A stretch of DNA of 60,662 nucleotides from Competibacteraceae bacterium UBA6584 (GCA_002433805.1 DJIW01000065.1:1303-61964); one strand, 5' to 3'. Positions 18,336 to 29,877 are shown, counted from the stretch's first letter. Notes: generated by a model not told the origin, from the sequence alone. Translations and numbers: made by a program.

Positions 18336-18866
18336 ATGCAGGCCCCCCCGTTTTCCAACAAAATCAATCTGTGGCAACTGGCCGAAAAACGAGGACGGTT
18401 GGACGGCGAGCTGGCGCTGGCCGCATTGCCGCGGCTTGGGGCCTTAAACCGCGCCGAAGGGGCCGTCGAGATCGCGCTGGCGACCGGCGTGGACGAGCGG
18501 GGCGTGCGTTTCATCAGGGGCCAGCTCAAAGCCCAGGTCGAACTGGTCTGTCAGCGCTGCCTGGGTCCGTTGCCCCTGCGCTTGGCGGTGCCGGTCAGCT
18601 TGGGCCTGATCCGCGCCGAGGCCGAGGCCGCTGGACTGCCCGAGGCTTACGATCCGCTGCTGGTGGCCGATGAAGGCGCGCGTGTGGCCGATTGGGTGGA
18701 AGACGAATTATTGTTGGCCCTCCCGCAAATTCCGCGCCACGAAGATCGGCGCGACTGTGAGGCCAACGGTTATCGAGCGCCCGGCGACGAAGCGTCGCGG
18801 GCGGAACGCCGCCGGCCCTTCGCGGGTTTGGCGTCCCTGTTATCCGATTCGAAACGGAGTGCTTGA
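18336..18866 (+). CDS. yceD: YceD family (DUF177) protein
   Basis: This 176-residue protein sits directly upstream of rpmF, the conserved place for DUF177. The CQRC motif near residue 70 and the closing RRPFAGLASL (NPFAVLAGL in relatives) are family marks, as is LPEAYDPLLV. The family has been tied to 23S rRNA accumulation and co-transcription with L32. The start lies about four bases after the predicted transcription start, so the message would be nearly leaderless. Confidence 0.9.
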   Translation: MQAPPFSNKINLWQLAEKRGRLDGELALAALPRLGALNRAEGAVEIALATGVDERGVRFIRGQLKAQVELVCQRCLGPLPLRLAVPVSLGLIRAEAEAAGLPEAYDPLLVADEGARVADWVEDELLLALPQIPRHEDRRDCEANGYRAPGDEASRAERRRPFAGLASLLSDSKRSA

Positions 18867-18868
18867 CC

Positions 18869-19063
18869 ATGGCTGTCCAAAAAGGACGCAAGAGTTCCTC
18901 GAAACGCGGCATGCGCCGCGCCCACGACGCCCTGACCGGTCCCACCCTGTCGGTGGATCGGACCTCGGGCGAATTGCACCGCCGCCACCATGTGACCCCG
19001 ACCGGCTATTATCGCGGCCGGAAAATCATCGATCAGCCCGTGGCGGCCGAGAGCGAAGAGTGA
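18869..19063 (+). CDS. rpmF: 50S ribosomal protein L32
   Basis: The product has 64 residues: MAVQKGRKSSSKRGMRRAHD, then SGELHRRHHVTPTGYYRGRKI. It is full length for bacterial L32 of the cysteine-free type. The yceD stop lies 2 bases before ATG 18869. The in-frame TTG at 18863 is not needed. L32 leading into plsX is the normal order and couples ribosome and lipid synthesis. Confidence 0.97.
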   Translation: MAVQKGRKSSSKRGMRRAHDALTGPTLSVDRTSGELHRRHHVTPTGYYRGRKIIDQPVAAESEE

Positions 19064-19129
19064 GCCGCTGGCCCGGTCCCGGCGGGGCTGGTCCCGCTCG
19101 CTCGGTTTTGACGTGAGGCGCTCGCGCTC

Positions 19130-20154
19130 ATGAGCGGACCTCTGACCATCGCCCTGGACGGCATGGGGGGCGATGCCGGAGCCGACGTGGTGGTGCCCGC
19201 CGCTTTGCTGGCGTTGCGGGAGGCCGGCGAGGACTTGCGTCTGATCCTGGTGGGTCAGGAAACCGTCTTGTCGGACGTTCTGGTCCGGCTGAAAGCCAAA
19301 GGCCACCCCCAGCTGGTCGTCCGGCACGCCTCCCAGTTGGTGAGCATGGACGAATCGCCCGCCCAGGCCTTGCGGGCCAAGAAAGATTCCTCGATGCGGG
19401 TCGCCATCAATCTGGTCAAGCAGGGCGAAGCGCACGCCTGCGTCAGCGCCGGCAACACCGGCGCGTTGATGGCGACCTCCCGGTTCGTCCTCAAAACCTT
19501 GCCCGGCATCGACCGACCCGCCATTTGCACCACGATGCCGACGGCGCGCGGCCATGCCCGGGTATTGGACTTGGGGGCGAACGTCGACAGCACCGCCGAA
19601 CACCTATTGCAATTTGCGGTCATGGGCTCGGTGCTGGCCGCCGTCAACGGCGTCGAACGGCCTCGGGTCGGCCTCCTGAATATCGGCGAGGAAGACATCA
19701 AGGGCAACGAACAGGTCAAGGAAGCCGCCCGCTTGCTGGCCGCGAGCGATCTCAACTACATCGGCTTCGTCGAAGGCGACGGCATTTACCTGGACGATGT
19801 CGACGTGGTGGTGTGCGACGGCTTCGTCGGCAATGTCGCGCTCAAAAGCAGCGAGGGCGTCGCCAAGTTGGTCCGTCATTACCTGACCCAAGAATTCAAG
19901 CGCAACCTGCTGACCCGGCTGGCCGGATTGATCGCGTTGCCGGTGTTGCGGGCTTTCGGCCGCAAGATCGACCCCCGCCGCTACAACGGCGCGAGCCTGC
20001 TCGGATTGCAGGGCATCGTCGTCAAGAGCCACGGCGGAGCGGACGCCCTGGCCTTCGCCAACGCCATCCGAGTGGCGGTCCTGGAGGCGAAGCAAGATCT
20101 GCCCCGGCGCATCGACGCGCATCTGACGGCCCTCCACGTCGAGAGACAAGCCCT

Positions 20155-20158
<4 letters not shown>
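19130..20158 (+). CDS. plsX: phosphate acyltransferase PlsX
   Basis: The 342-residue enzyme makes acyl-phosphate from acyl-ACP for phospholipid synthesis. Motifs include IALDGMGGDAGADVVVPAA at the start, SAGNTGALMATSRF and GFVEGDGIY with VVVCDGFVGNVALKSSEG later. The gene is full length. Its stop overlaps the TTG start of fabH by three bases. Confidence 0.96.
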
Positions 20159-21123
<965 letters not shown>

Positions 21124-21140
21124 ACGGGGGAGATCCGACG

Positions 21141-21887
21141 ATGGCGGTGCTTGACGGTGAAATCGCTTTGGTGACGGGGGCCAGCCGCGGCATCGGCCAG
21201 GCGATCGCCCGCGAGCTGGGGAGGCTCGGGGCGGTCGTGGTCGGCACCGCGACCACCGAGTCCGGCGCTGAAGCCATCAGTCGAGATTTATCCGAACGCG
21301 GCGTCAGGGGTTGCGGGCTGCGGCTGGACGTTACCGACGCTTTGTCGGTGGAGGCGGCGATCAAGACGGCGGCTCAAGCTTTCGGCGCGCCGACCATCCT
21401 GGTCAACAACGCCGGCGTCACCCGCGACAACCTGTTGCTGCGGATGAAGGAAGAGGAGTGGACCACCGTCCTCGATACCGATTTGTCCTCGGTCTACCGG
21501 CTGAGCAAGGCGGTGTTGCGGAGCATGATGAAAGCCCAGCGCGGGCGCATCATCAATATCACCTCCGTGGTCGGCGCCACCGGCAACCCCGGTCAAGCCA
21601 ACTACGCGGCGGCCAAGGCCGGCGTCATCGGGTTTACCAAGTCGCTGGCGCGCGAGGTGGGTTCGCGCAACATCACGGTCAACGCCGTGGCGCCGGGCGC
21701 TATCGACACCGACATGACCCGCGCGTTGCCGGCGGCGCAACGCGACGCCGCGATCGGCGCCGTTCCGTTGCAGCGGCTGGGAACGCCCGAGGACGTCGCC
21801 GCCGCCGTGGCGTTTTTGGCGTCGCCGGCGGCGGCTTACATCACCGGCGAGACGTTGCACGTCAACGGCGGGATGCACATGGCCTGA
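21141..21887 (+). CDS. fabG: 3-oxoacyl-ACP reductase FabG
   Basis: This 248-residue short-chain dehydrogenase uses NADPH to reduce 3-ketoacyl-ACP. It has the Rossmann motif TGASRGIGQAIA, NNAGVTRDN, the catalytic serine in NITSVVG and the YAAAK pair, and it ends VNGGMHMA. ATG 21141 follows GGGGGAGA, 17 bp after fabH. In the usual order fabD would lie between fabH and fabG; here it is missing. Confidence 0.95.
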   Translation: MAVLDGEIALVTGASRGIGQAIARELGRLGAVVVGTATTESGAEAISRDLSERGVRGCGLRLDVTDALSVEAAIKTAAQAFGAPTILVNNAGVTRDNLLLRMKEEEWTTVLDTDLSSVYRLSKAVLRSMMKAQRGRIINITSVVGATGNPGQANYAAAKAGVIGFTKSLAREVGSRNITVNAVAPGAIDTDMTRALPAAQRDAAIGAVPLQRLGTPEDVAAAVAFLASPAAAYITGETLHVNGGMHMA

Positions 21888-21902
21888 GGGCATCGCTACA
21901 AT
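21874..21902 (+). promoter_or_regulatory. candidate internal promoter for acpP
   Basis: TGCACA (21874-21879) and TACAAT (21897-21902) are 17 bases apart and match sigma-70 boxes at four and five of six positions. They overlap the end of fabG. Separate acpP transcription is common because ACP is very abundant. Confidence 0.4.
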
Positions 21903-21955
21903 GTATGGCATCCCCGAGGCTGTTTTCCATACAATACTCCGCGGTAATGCCGCGG
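21902..21955 (+). promoter_or_regulatory. two inverted repeats in the acpP leader
   Basis: TGTATGG (21902-21908) pairs with CCATACA (21927-21933). CCGCGG (21939-21944) pairs with CCGCGG (21950-21955) across a 5-base loop. Both lie between fabG and acpP. They could stabilise the short acpP message. Confidence 0.4.
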
Positions 21956-21992
21956 TTGTCTGCTGGGGCTCACAACGAGGAATCAAACCATT

Positions 21993-22238
21993 ATGACTGA
22001 TATCAGCAACATCGAAGCTCGCGTTAAGAAAATCATCATCGAGCAATTGGGCGTCAAGGAAGAGCAAGTGACTAACGAGGCTTCCTTCGTCGAGGATCTC
22101 GGCGCTGATTCCTTGGATACCGTCGAGTTGGTGATGGCCCTGGAGGAAGAATTCGAACTGGAAATTCCCGACGAGGACGCCGAGAAGATTACGACCGTCC
22201 AACAGGCGATCGATTACATCGCCACGCATCTTGGCTGA
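21993..22238 (+). CDS. acpP: acyl carrier protein
   Basis: This is an 81-residue acidic four-helix protein. GADSLDTVELVMALEEEF holds the serine that receives 4'-phosphopantetheine, near residue 39. It carries growing acyl chains for the fab enzymes around it and for lipid A synthesis. GAGGAA lies upstream of ATG 21993. Length and sequence are typical. Confidence 0.97.
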   Translation: MTDISNIEARVKKIIIEQLGVKEEQVTNEASFVEDLGADSLDTVELVMALEEEFELEIPDEDAEKITTVQQAIDYIATHLG

Positions 22239-22272
22239 GGCGCTCGGATCGGCACCCATGAGCAACAACGCA

Positions 22273-22300
22273 GCCGCTCGCGGAAATCGCGGCCTTTTAT
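22273..22300 (+). terminator. weak terminator or attenuator after acpP
   Basis: GCCGC (22273-22277) can pair with GCGGC (22289-22293), and CTTTTAT follows. The short stem and broken T-run suggest partial termination, letting acpP be expressed above fabF. Confidence 0.4.
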
Positions 22301-22327
22301 CATCGGCGCAGTGAGGAGGGTTGTTCC

Positions 22328-23569
22328 GTGGCCAAGCGGCGAGTGGTAGTGACGGGCATGGGCATCGTCTCCCCGGTCGGCAGCACCGTGGAGACGGCCT
22401 GGGCCAACATCTTGGCCGGCCGCAGCGGCATCGGCCCGATTACCGCCTTCGACGTCAGCGACTATCCGGTGCGCATCGGCGGAGCGGTAAAGGATTTTAA
22501 AGTCGAGCAGTACCTGAATCTCAAGGAAGCCAAGAAGATGGACGCCTTCATTCATTACGGCATCGGCGCGGCGGCGCAGGCGATTCAGGACGCGGGCCTG
22601 GAGATCACCGAAGCCAACGCCGAACGGATCGGCACCTTCATCGGCTCCGGAATCGGCGGCCTGCCGGGCATCGAGGAGGGGCACGCCGCTTTTTTGAAGG
22701 GCGGGCCGCGCCGGCTCACGCCGTTTTATGTGCCGCGCAGCATCATCAACATGGTGTCGGGCAACCTGTCGGTCCTGTTTGGCATCAAGGGGCCGAATTT
22801 GGCGGTGGTGACGGCCTGCACCACCGGCACCCACAGCATCGGCCTGGCCGGTCGGTTGATCGCGTGCGGCGACGCCGACGTGATGCTCGCCGGCGGCGCG
22901 GAAATGGCCACCACGCCGACCGGGTTGTGCGGGTTCGCGGCGGCGCGCGCTTTGTCGCTGCGCAACGGCGAGCCGGAGAAAGCCAGCCGGCCCTGGGATC
23001 AGGACCGCGACGGCTTCGTGCTGAGCGACGGCGCGGGGGTGCTGGTGTTGGAGGACTACGACTGCGCCAAGCAACGCGGCGCGCGCATTCACGCCGAGTT
23101 AATCGGCTTTGGAATGAGCGGCGACGCCTATCATATGACCTTGCCGCCGCCGGACGGCGACGGTGCGCGCCGGTCGATGGCGGCCGCCCTGCGCGACGCG
23201 CAACTCAATCCCGACGCGGTCGATTACATCAACGCCCACGGCACCTCGACGCCGGCCGGCGACAAGATTGAAAGCGACGCGGCCAAGACGGTGTTCGGCG
23301 AGCACGCCTACCGCTTGGCGATGAGTTCGACCAAATCGATGACCGGCCATCTGCTGGGGGCCGCCGGTGGCGTCGAGGCGATTTTTTCGATCCTGGCGAT
23401 CCGCGATCAGGTATTGCCGCCGACCATCAATTTGGACCGTCCCGAAGCGGGTTGCGATCTCAATTACGTCCCGCACGCCGCTCAAGAACGGAAGGTCAAA
23501 GTCGCGCTTTCGAATTCCTTCGGTTTCGGCGGCACCAACGGCACGGTTATTTTCCGAGCCTTGGGATGA
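22328..23569 (+). CDS. fabF: beta-ketoacyl-ACP synthase II (FabF)
   Basis: The 413-residue condensing enzyme elongates acyl-ACP. It starts AKRRVVVTGMGIVSPVG from GTG 22328 after GAGGAGGG. The catalytic cysteine is in TACTTGTHSIG, and the two histidines are in NAHGTSTPAGD and KSMTGHLLGAAG. It closes the fab block. pabC, often next in gammaproteobacteria, is absent and mltG follows. Confidence 0.96.
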   Translation: MAKRRVVVTGMGIVSPVGSTVETAWANILAGRSGIGPITAFDVSDYPVRIGGAVKDFKVEQYLNLKEAKKMDAFIHYGIGAAAQAIQDAGLEITEANAERIGTFIGSGIGGLPGIEEGHAAFLKGGPRRLTPFYVPRSIINMVSGNLSVLFGIKGPNLAVVTACTTGTHSIGLAGRLIACGDADVMLAGGAEMATTPTGLCGFAAARALSLRNGEPEKASRPWDQDRDGFVLSDGAGVLVLEDYDCAKQRGARIHAELIGFGMSGDAYHMTLPPPDGDGARRSMAAALRDAQLNPDAVDYINAHGTSTPAGDKIESDAAKTVFGEHAYRLAMSSTKSMTGHLLGAAGGVEAIFSILAIRDQVLPPTINLDRPEAGCDLNYVPHAAQERKVKVALSNSFGFGGTNGTVIFRALG

Positions 23570-23570
23570 G

Positions 23571-23610
23571 CCCTGGCCCGAGCCGCCGCCGCGGCTAGGC
23601 GGGTCCAGGG
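23571..23610 (+). terminator. long GC-rich hairpin after fabF
   Basis: One base after the fabF stop, CCCTGG-CCCG-AGCCGC pairs with GCGGCT-(AGG)-CGGG-(T)-CCAGGG around a CGCC loop, using 16 base pairs over 40 bases. No T-run follows, so it may protect the 3' end of the fab message or slow polymerase rather than end transcription outright. Confidence 0.55.
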
Positions 23611-23643
23611 TGGGAGCTAACCCGGAACATTACCCTTTGTTTC

Positions 23644-24666
23644 ATGCTGTTGCGTAACCGCATCCCGTCTCTCCTCACCGCGCTGGCGCTGGTCTTCGGA
23701 TCGGCGCTGTACCTGCTTTACGCCGACTATCAGCGCTTTCTCGACACCCCGCTCGCCGGCTCGGCCGAGGGATGGGTGTTGGACCTCAAGCCGGGCATGG
23801 GGGTCGGCGATATCGTGCGGGAACTGCAAGAGCAACCGGGCCTGTCGCGGCCCGCGCTCTATCTGGAAACCCATATCCGTCTCAACGGGCTGGCTTCCCG
23901 GCTGAAAGCGGGCGAATACGCCGTCACGCCCCGCATCACCCCGCGCGGTTTGATCGAGCAAATCGCGGCCGGTCGGGTGATCCAACACGCCCTGAGCGTG
24001 GTGGAAGGCTGGACCTTCCAGCAGCTGCGCCAAGCCCTGGCCGCCCATCCGAAGATCGTGCAAACCTTGCGGGAGGCAAGCGACGCCGAGATCATGACGC
24101 GCTTGGGCCGCGCCGGCGACCACCCCGAAGGCCGGTTTTTTCCCGACACCTACCATTTTCCGACCGGAACCACCGACGAAGCGTTTTTGCGCCGGGCGCT
24201 GGCGGCGATGGACCGGCAGTTGAACGACGCCTGGAGCCGGCGCGCGCCAAACGCGCCGCTCGACGGTCCGTATCAAGCCTTGATCCTGGCCTCGATCATC
24301 GAGAAGGAGACCGGCTTGCCCGAGGAGCGCCCAGCGGTCGCCGGCGTATTCGCCCGCCGCTTGCAAAAAGGCATGTTATTGCAGACCGATCCCACGGTGA
24401 TTTACGGCTTGGGCGACGCCTTCGACGGCAATTTGCGCCGCAAGGATTTGGTGGCCGACACGCCGTATAACACCTATACCCGCAAAGGCTTGCCGCCGAC
24501 CCCCATCGCGTTGCCGGGCGCGGCTTCGCTGGCGGCTGCCGTGAATCCCGCGCCCGGCAACGCGCTCTACTTCGTGGCGACCGGCGACGGCGGCCACGCT
24601 TTTTCCGCGACCTTGGCCGAGCACAACCAAGCCGTCCGCCGCTATCAGTTGAAGCGAAAAAACTGA
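23644..24666 (+). CDS. mltG: endolytic murein transglycosylase MltG
   Basis: The 340-residue product has one N-terminal membrane helix (about 9-27), a LysM-like segment and the YceG catalytic domain. The catalytic glutamate lies in ASIIEKETG, and QTDPTVIYGLG and NTYTRKGLPPTPI follow. It cleaves nascent glycan strands at the inner membrane. tmk starts one base after its stop. The mltG-tmk-holB order is conserved. Confidence 0.95.
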   Translation: MLLRNRIPSLLTALALVFGSALYLLYADYQRFLDTPLAGSAEGWVLDLKPGMGVGDIVRELQEQPGLSRPALYLETHIRLNGLASRLKAGEYAVTPRITPRGLIEQIAAGRVIQHALSVVEGWTFQQLRQALAAHPKIVQTLREASDAEIMTRLGRAGDHPEGRFFPDTYHFPTGTTDEAFLRRALAAMDRQLNDAWSRRAPNAPLDGPYQALILASIIEKETGLPEERPAVAGVFARRLQKGMLLQTDPTVIYGLGDAFDGNLRRKDLVADTPYNTYTRKGLPPTPIALPGAASLAAAVNPAPGNALYFVATGDGGHAFSATLAEHNQAVRRYQLKRKN

Positions 24667-24667
24667 C

Positions 24668-25300
24668 ATGGCGAGCCGGCTGATCGCCGTCGATGGCATC
24701 GAAGGGGGCGGCAAGACCACCCAACTTTCCTTCGTGCGCGCCTGTTTGGAACGGGCCGGCCATCCCGTGCTGGTGACGCGCGAGCCCGGCGGCACCGCAT
24801 TGGGCGAGGAAATTCGCGCGCTGCTGTTGGGGCATCGCGAGGGGGGCATGGCCCTGAGCACCGAAACGCTGTTGATGTTCGCGGCCCGTTCCGAACATCT
24901 CGAACGGGTCATCCGTCCGGCGCTGGCGGCGGGGCAGTGGGTGCTGTGCGACCGTTTTACCGACGCGACTTACGCCTATCAAGGCGGCGGGCGCGGTCTG
25001 GCGCACGATAAGATCGCGGTGCTAGAAGACTGGGTGCAACAAGGGTTGCAACCGGATTTAACCCTGCTGTTCGACCTGCCGGTCGCCGAGGGCCTGGAGC
25101 GGGCCGGCCGGCGCGGCGCGGCGGATCGGTTCGAACGCGAGCAACAGGCTTTTTTCGAGCGGGCTCGGAGCGTTTATCTGGAGCGGGCGCGGCGCTGGCC
25201 CGAACGCTACCGGATCGTGAACGCCGGGCGCGGCATGACTGAGGTCCGAGCACAAGTGGAAGCGCTACTCGCCGGATGGCTGGAGCGGATCGGTGGTTGA
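24668..25300 (+). CDS. tmk: thymidylate kinase
   Basis: The 210-residue dTMP kinase has the P-loop VDGIEGGGKTTQ, the DR(F/Y) motif CDRFTDATYAYQGGGRG and TREPGGT for substrate binding. A lid segment follows (AGRRGAADRFERE). It makes dTDP for DNA synthesis. Its last eight bases overlap holB. Confidence 0.96.
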   Translation: MASRLIAVDGIEGGGKTTQLSFVRACLERAGHPVLVTREPGGTALGEEIRALLLGHREGGMALSTETLLMFAARSEHLERVIRPALAAGQWVLCDRFTDATYAYQGGGRGLAHDKIAVLEDWVQQGLQPDLTLLFDLPVAEGLERAGRRGAADRFEREQQAFFERARSVYLERARRWPERYRIVNAGRGMTEVRAQVEALLAGWLERIGG

Positions 25301-26309
25301 GCGCCTGCCCTGGCACGCGCCGCTGTGGCGGCGGCTCCACCAGCATCGAGCCGACGGCCGGTGGCCCCACGCCCTGCTGCTGGCCGGTCCGGACGGATTG
25401 GGCAAGGGCCTGTTCGCCCGTCGCTTGGCGGCCTCTCGCTGCTGCGAAACGCCGGATGCGCAAGGCGATGCCTGCGGGCAGTGCCAGGGTTGTCACTGGT
25501 TCCAGGCCGGCAGCCATCCCGATTTCAGCGCCGTAAGGCCCGCCGAGGACGGAAAAGCGATCAAGGTCGATCAAATCCGAGAACTGCGGGAGTTTCTGGG
25601 GCTAACCGCCTATTGCGGCGGCTGCAAGATCGTTTTGATCGAGCCGGCCGACCGGCTGAATCTCAATGCCGCCAATAGCCTGTTAAAGACTTTGGAAGAG
25701 CCGCCCGGCGACGGCTTGCTGCTGTTGGTCGCCGCTCGGCCCGCCCGATTGCCCGCCACCGTGCGCAGCCGCTGCCAGATGCTCAGGTTTGAACCGCCGC
25801 CCGCGCCAGAGGCCATTGCGTGGCTTGCATCCCGGATCGATGCGCGTTTGGACGCGCGAATCTTGCTTGAGGTCGCCGGCGGCGCGCCGCTGGCGGCCCT
25901 GGCCTTGGCCGAACCGTCGCGTTGGAGCCGCCGCCGGCAATTGCTCGACAGTTATGACCGAGTGCTTCAGGGCGCGACGGAGCCATCGCGGACGGCGGAA
26001 GCGTGGTTGCAGGGCGATGTGACCGAGAATTTGCGCTGGCTGGTCGGCTGGCACACCGATATGATCCGGCTTCGCTTGAGCGCCGAACCGCCGCGCTTGA
26101 GCAATCCGGACCTTGCGGCGGTTTTGAGGCGCTGGGCAGACCGCCAGCCGCCGCGCGCGTTGTTCGAACGCCTGGATGCCGCCGTTCGTTTGTCCGGCTT
26201 GAGCGCCACCACCCAAATCAACATGCCGCTGGCGCTGGAGGCGTTTTTTTGTGACGGGGCGCGGGGTATAGTATCCGATCCATTGCAAAGGCCCGCCATC
26301 GAAGGTTGA
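25293..26309 (+). CDS. holB: DNA polymerase III subunit delta'
   Basis: The 338-residue clamp-loader subunit starts at GTG 25293 inside the end of tmk. Its P-loop region (LLAGPDGLGKGLFARRLA) is degenerate, as usual for delta'. The zinc-module cysteines (CGQCQGC and flanking) come next, with the sensor region NAANSLLKTLEEPP. The C-terminal part is the weakly conserved collar domain. Neighbours tmk and pilZ are those seen in Pseudomonas. Confidence 0.93.
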   Translation: MVERLPWHAPLWRRLHQHRADGRWPHALLLAGPDGLGKGLFARRLAASRCCETPDAQGDACGQCQGCHWFQAGSHPDFSAVRPAEDGKAIKVDQIRELREFLGLTAYCGGCKIVLIEPADRLNLNAANSLLKTLEEPPGDGLLLLVAARPARLPATVRSRCQMLRFEPPPAPEAIAWLASRIDARLDARILLEVAGGAPLAALALAEPSRWSRRRQLLDSYDRVLQGATEPSRTAEAWLQGDVTENLRWLVGWHTDMIRLRLSAEPPRLSNPDLAAVLRRWADRQPPRALFERLDAAVRLSGLSATTQINMPLALEAFFCDGARGIVSDPLQRPAIEG

Positions 26310-26315
26310 AACATT

Positions 26316-26663
26316 ATGTCCGTCGCTCCCCGTCAAGGCGTTATATCTCTGGCCATCAAGGACAAGGCGATGCTGCACGCCAGTTATATGCCGTTTATCA
26401 AGGGCGGGGGGATTTTTATCTCGACCGAAAAATCCTTCGAGCTGGGCGACGAAGTTTTTTTGCTGTTGACCTTGCTTGAAGATCCGGAGCGCTTCGCCAT
26501 CACCGGCAAGGTGATTTGGATCAATTACCGGACCACGCCCGGCGGGCGGCAGATGGGAGTCGGCATTCAATTCGCGGGCATCGAGGGAGCCAATCTGCAA
26601 AAAAAGATCGACGCCCTGCTGGCGGGTTACCCGCGCGTCGATCAAGCGACCAACACCATGTAA
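26316..26663 (+). CDS. pilZ: type IV pilus assembly protein PilZ
   Basis: The 115-residue product resembles the original PilZ of Pseudomonas (MLHASYMPFIKGGGIFIST, then VIWINYRT and GIQFAG). It lacks the RxxxR motif needed to bind cyclic di-GMP, as is true of this subgroup, which acts through PilB/FimX-type partners. It is placed 6 bp after holB, as in Pseudomonas. The presence of pilZ and comEC suggests the organism makes type IV pili and may take up DNA. Confidence 0.92.
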   Translation: MSVAPRQGVISLAIKDKAMLHASYMPFIKGGGIFISTEKSFELGDEVFLLLTLLEDPERFAITGKVIWINYRTTPGGRQMGVGIQFAGIEGANLQKKIDALLAGYPRVDQATNTM

Positions 26664-26684
26664 CGGACTGACGGTCGGCTTTTC

Positions 26685-27470
26685 ATGCTCGTCGATTCCC
26701 ACTGTCATTTGGACCGGCTCGACCTTGACCGCTTTGCCGGCGGGCTGGCCGGCGTGTTGGACGCCGCCGCGCAAAACGGCGTCGCCCGCCTGTTGAGCGT
26801 GGCGACCGATCTGGAAAGCTGGCCGGCGCTGGCGCGGATGACCGAGCCGTATCCCCAGATCGCGCTGTCGGTGGGGGTGCACCCCAGCGAAGAGGGCGGA
26901 CGCGCGCCGAGCGCGGCCGAGCTCAGCGCGCTGGGCCGCGAGCCGCGCGTGGTCGCCATCGGCGAAACCGGCCTGGATTATTACTACGGCCGCGACAGCG
27001 TGGCTCGCCAGCAGGATTGGTTTCGCCTGCATATCGCTGTCGCCCGCCAACTCGGCAAACCCTTGATCGTCCATACCCGCGACGCCCGCGCCGATACGAT
27101 CGCTATTTTGCGGGAGGAAGGCGCGGCCGAGGTCGGCGGAGTGTTGCATTGTTTCACCGAGGATTGGGCGATGGCGGAGCAGGCGCTGGAATTGGGGTTT
27201 TACATCTCATTTTCCGGGATCGTGACCTTCAAGAACGCCCGCCAGATTCAGGAAGTCGCGCAAAAGGCGCCGGCCGACCGAATGCTGGTTGAAACCGACT
27301 CGCCTTATCTCGCCCCGGTACCGCACCGGGGCAAGCCCAATCAACCCGCCTGGGTGCGGCAGGTGGCGGAATGTGTCGCCCGGCTGCGGGGTGAGTCGCT
27401 GGAGCACGTCGCCGCCGCGACCAGCGCCAATTACCGCCGTTTGTTCGGCGCGCCCTCGGAGCCGGCGTGA
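26685..27470 (+). CDS. TatD family metal-dependent hydrolase (YcfH type)
   Basis: The 261-residue TIM-barrel enzyme has all metal-binding motifs: DSHCHLD at the start, AIGETGLDYYY, IVHTRDA, VLHCFTEDW and VETDSPYLAP. TatD proteins are DNases or deoxyribonuclease-like repair enzymes. The holB-pilZ-tatD position identifies the YcfH branch. The Nudix gene start overlaps its stop. Confidence 0.92.
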   Translation: MLVDSHCHLDRLDLDRFAGGLAGVLDAAAQNGVARLLSVATDLESWPALARMTEPYPQIALSVGVHPSEEGGRAPSAAELSALGREPRVVAIGETGLDYYYGRDSVARQQDWFRLHIAVARQLGKPLIVHTRDARADTIAILREEGAAEVGGVLHCFTEDWAMAEQALELGFYISFSGIVTFKNARQIQEVAQKAPADRMLVETDSPYLAPVPHRGKPNQPAWVRQVAECVARLRGESLEHVAAATSANYRRLFGAPSEPA

Positions 27471-28090
27471 ACCACGCGGAAATGCGCGCGCGGATTCGCG
27501 GTTGCCTGCACCCCACCCATGAGTTGGACGCCGTCACCGGCGATCACGCGGTGGCCGGGATGGAACGCGAGGAACGGGCGTTGACCCCGGCCTCGGTGCT
27601 GATCCCCCTAATCGAATGGCCGCGCGGCTACACGGTGTTGCTGACCCAGCGCACCGCCCACTTGGAGCACCATGGCGGACAGATCAGCTTTCCAGGCGGA
27701 CGGGCGGAGGAGAGCGATGAAGGCCCGGTGGCTACCGCGTTGCGCGAAGCCGAGGAAGAAATCGGCCTGAACCGCCAGCATGTGACGGAAATCGCGGGAT
27801 TCTTGGATTTATATCAGACGGTGACCGGCTTTCTGGTTACCCCGGTGGTGGCGTTCGTGACCCCACCCTTTGAGTTGGTGCTGGACGCCTTCGAAGTCGC
27901 CGAGGCGTTCGAGGTGCCCTTGGACTTCATTCTCGATCCGCAAAACCACGAACGCCGCAGCATGCTGTTTAAGGGTCAGCAGCGAAGCTACTACGTGATT
28001 CCCTTTGAGGATCGGTTTATCTGGGGGGCGACCGCCGCCATGCTGGTCAATTTCGCCAGGCGGCTGACCGGCAATCCGTTGTCCTCCTGA
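27467..28090 (+). CDS. Nudix hydrolase, probable CoA pyrophosphatase (NudL-like)
   Basis: Starting at GTG 27467 (GTGA overlap with tatD), the 207-residue protein has the UPF0035 signature LLTQRTAHLEHHGGQISFPGG directly before the Nudix box ending ALREAEEEIGL. That pair marks CoA diphosphatases of the YeaB/NudL group, which cut CoA to 4'-phosphopantetheine and 3',5'-ADP. Substrate is inferred from family. It ends the long rightward run and converges on ettA. Confidence 0.85.
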   Translation: MNHAEMRARIRGCLHPTHELDAVTGDHAVAGMEREERALTPASVLIPLIEWPRGYTVLLTQRTAHLEHHGGQISFPGGRAEESDEGPVATALREAEEEIGLNRQHVTEIAGFLDLYQTVTGFLVTPVVAFVTPPFELVLDAFEVAEAFEVPLDFILDPQNHERRSMLFKGQQRSYYVIPFEDRFIWGATAAMLVNFARRLTGNPLSS

Positions 28091-28114
28091 CTCCGGCTCG
28101 CTCGTCAGCCGGAG
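28091..28114. terminator. hairpin between convergent Nudix gene and ettA
   Basis: CTCCGGCT (28091-28098) and AGCCGGAG (28107-28114) form an 8-bp perfect stem with an 8-base loop. It lies right after the Nudix stop and 16 bp from the ettA stop. There is no T-run; a shared 3'-end structure is likely. Confidence 0.5.
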
Positions 28115-28129
28115 CGGGAGGACCAAAGC

Positions 28130-29794
<1,665 letters not shown>

Positions 29795-29877
29795 GCGATT
29801 CGATCAGCTCGTTAGCGAAGTGGCGGCAATCTACCCATTGACGGTCGAGCCGTAAAGAGGCGGCGATCCCGCGCGCC

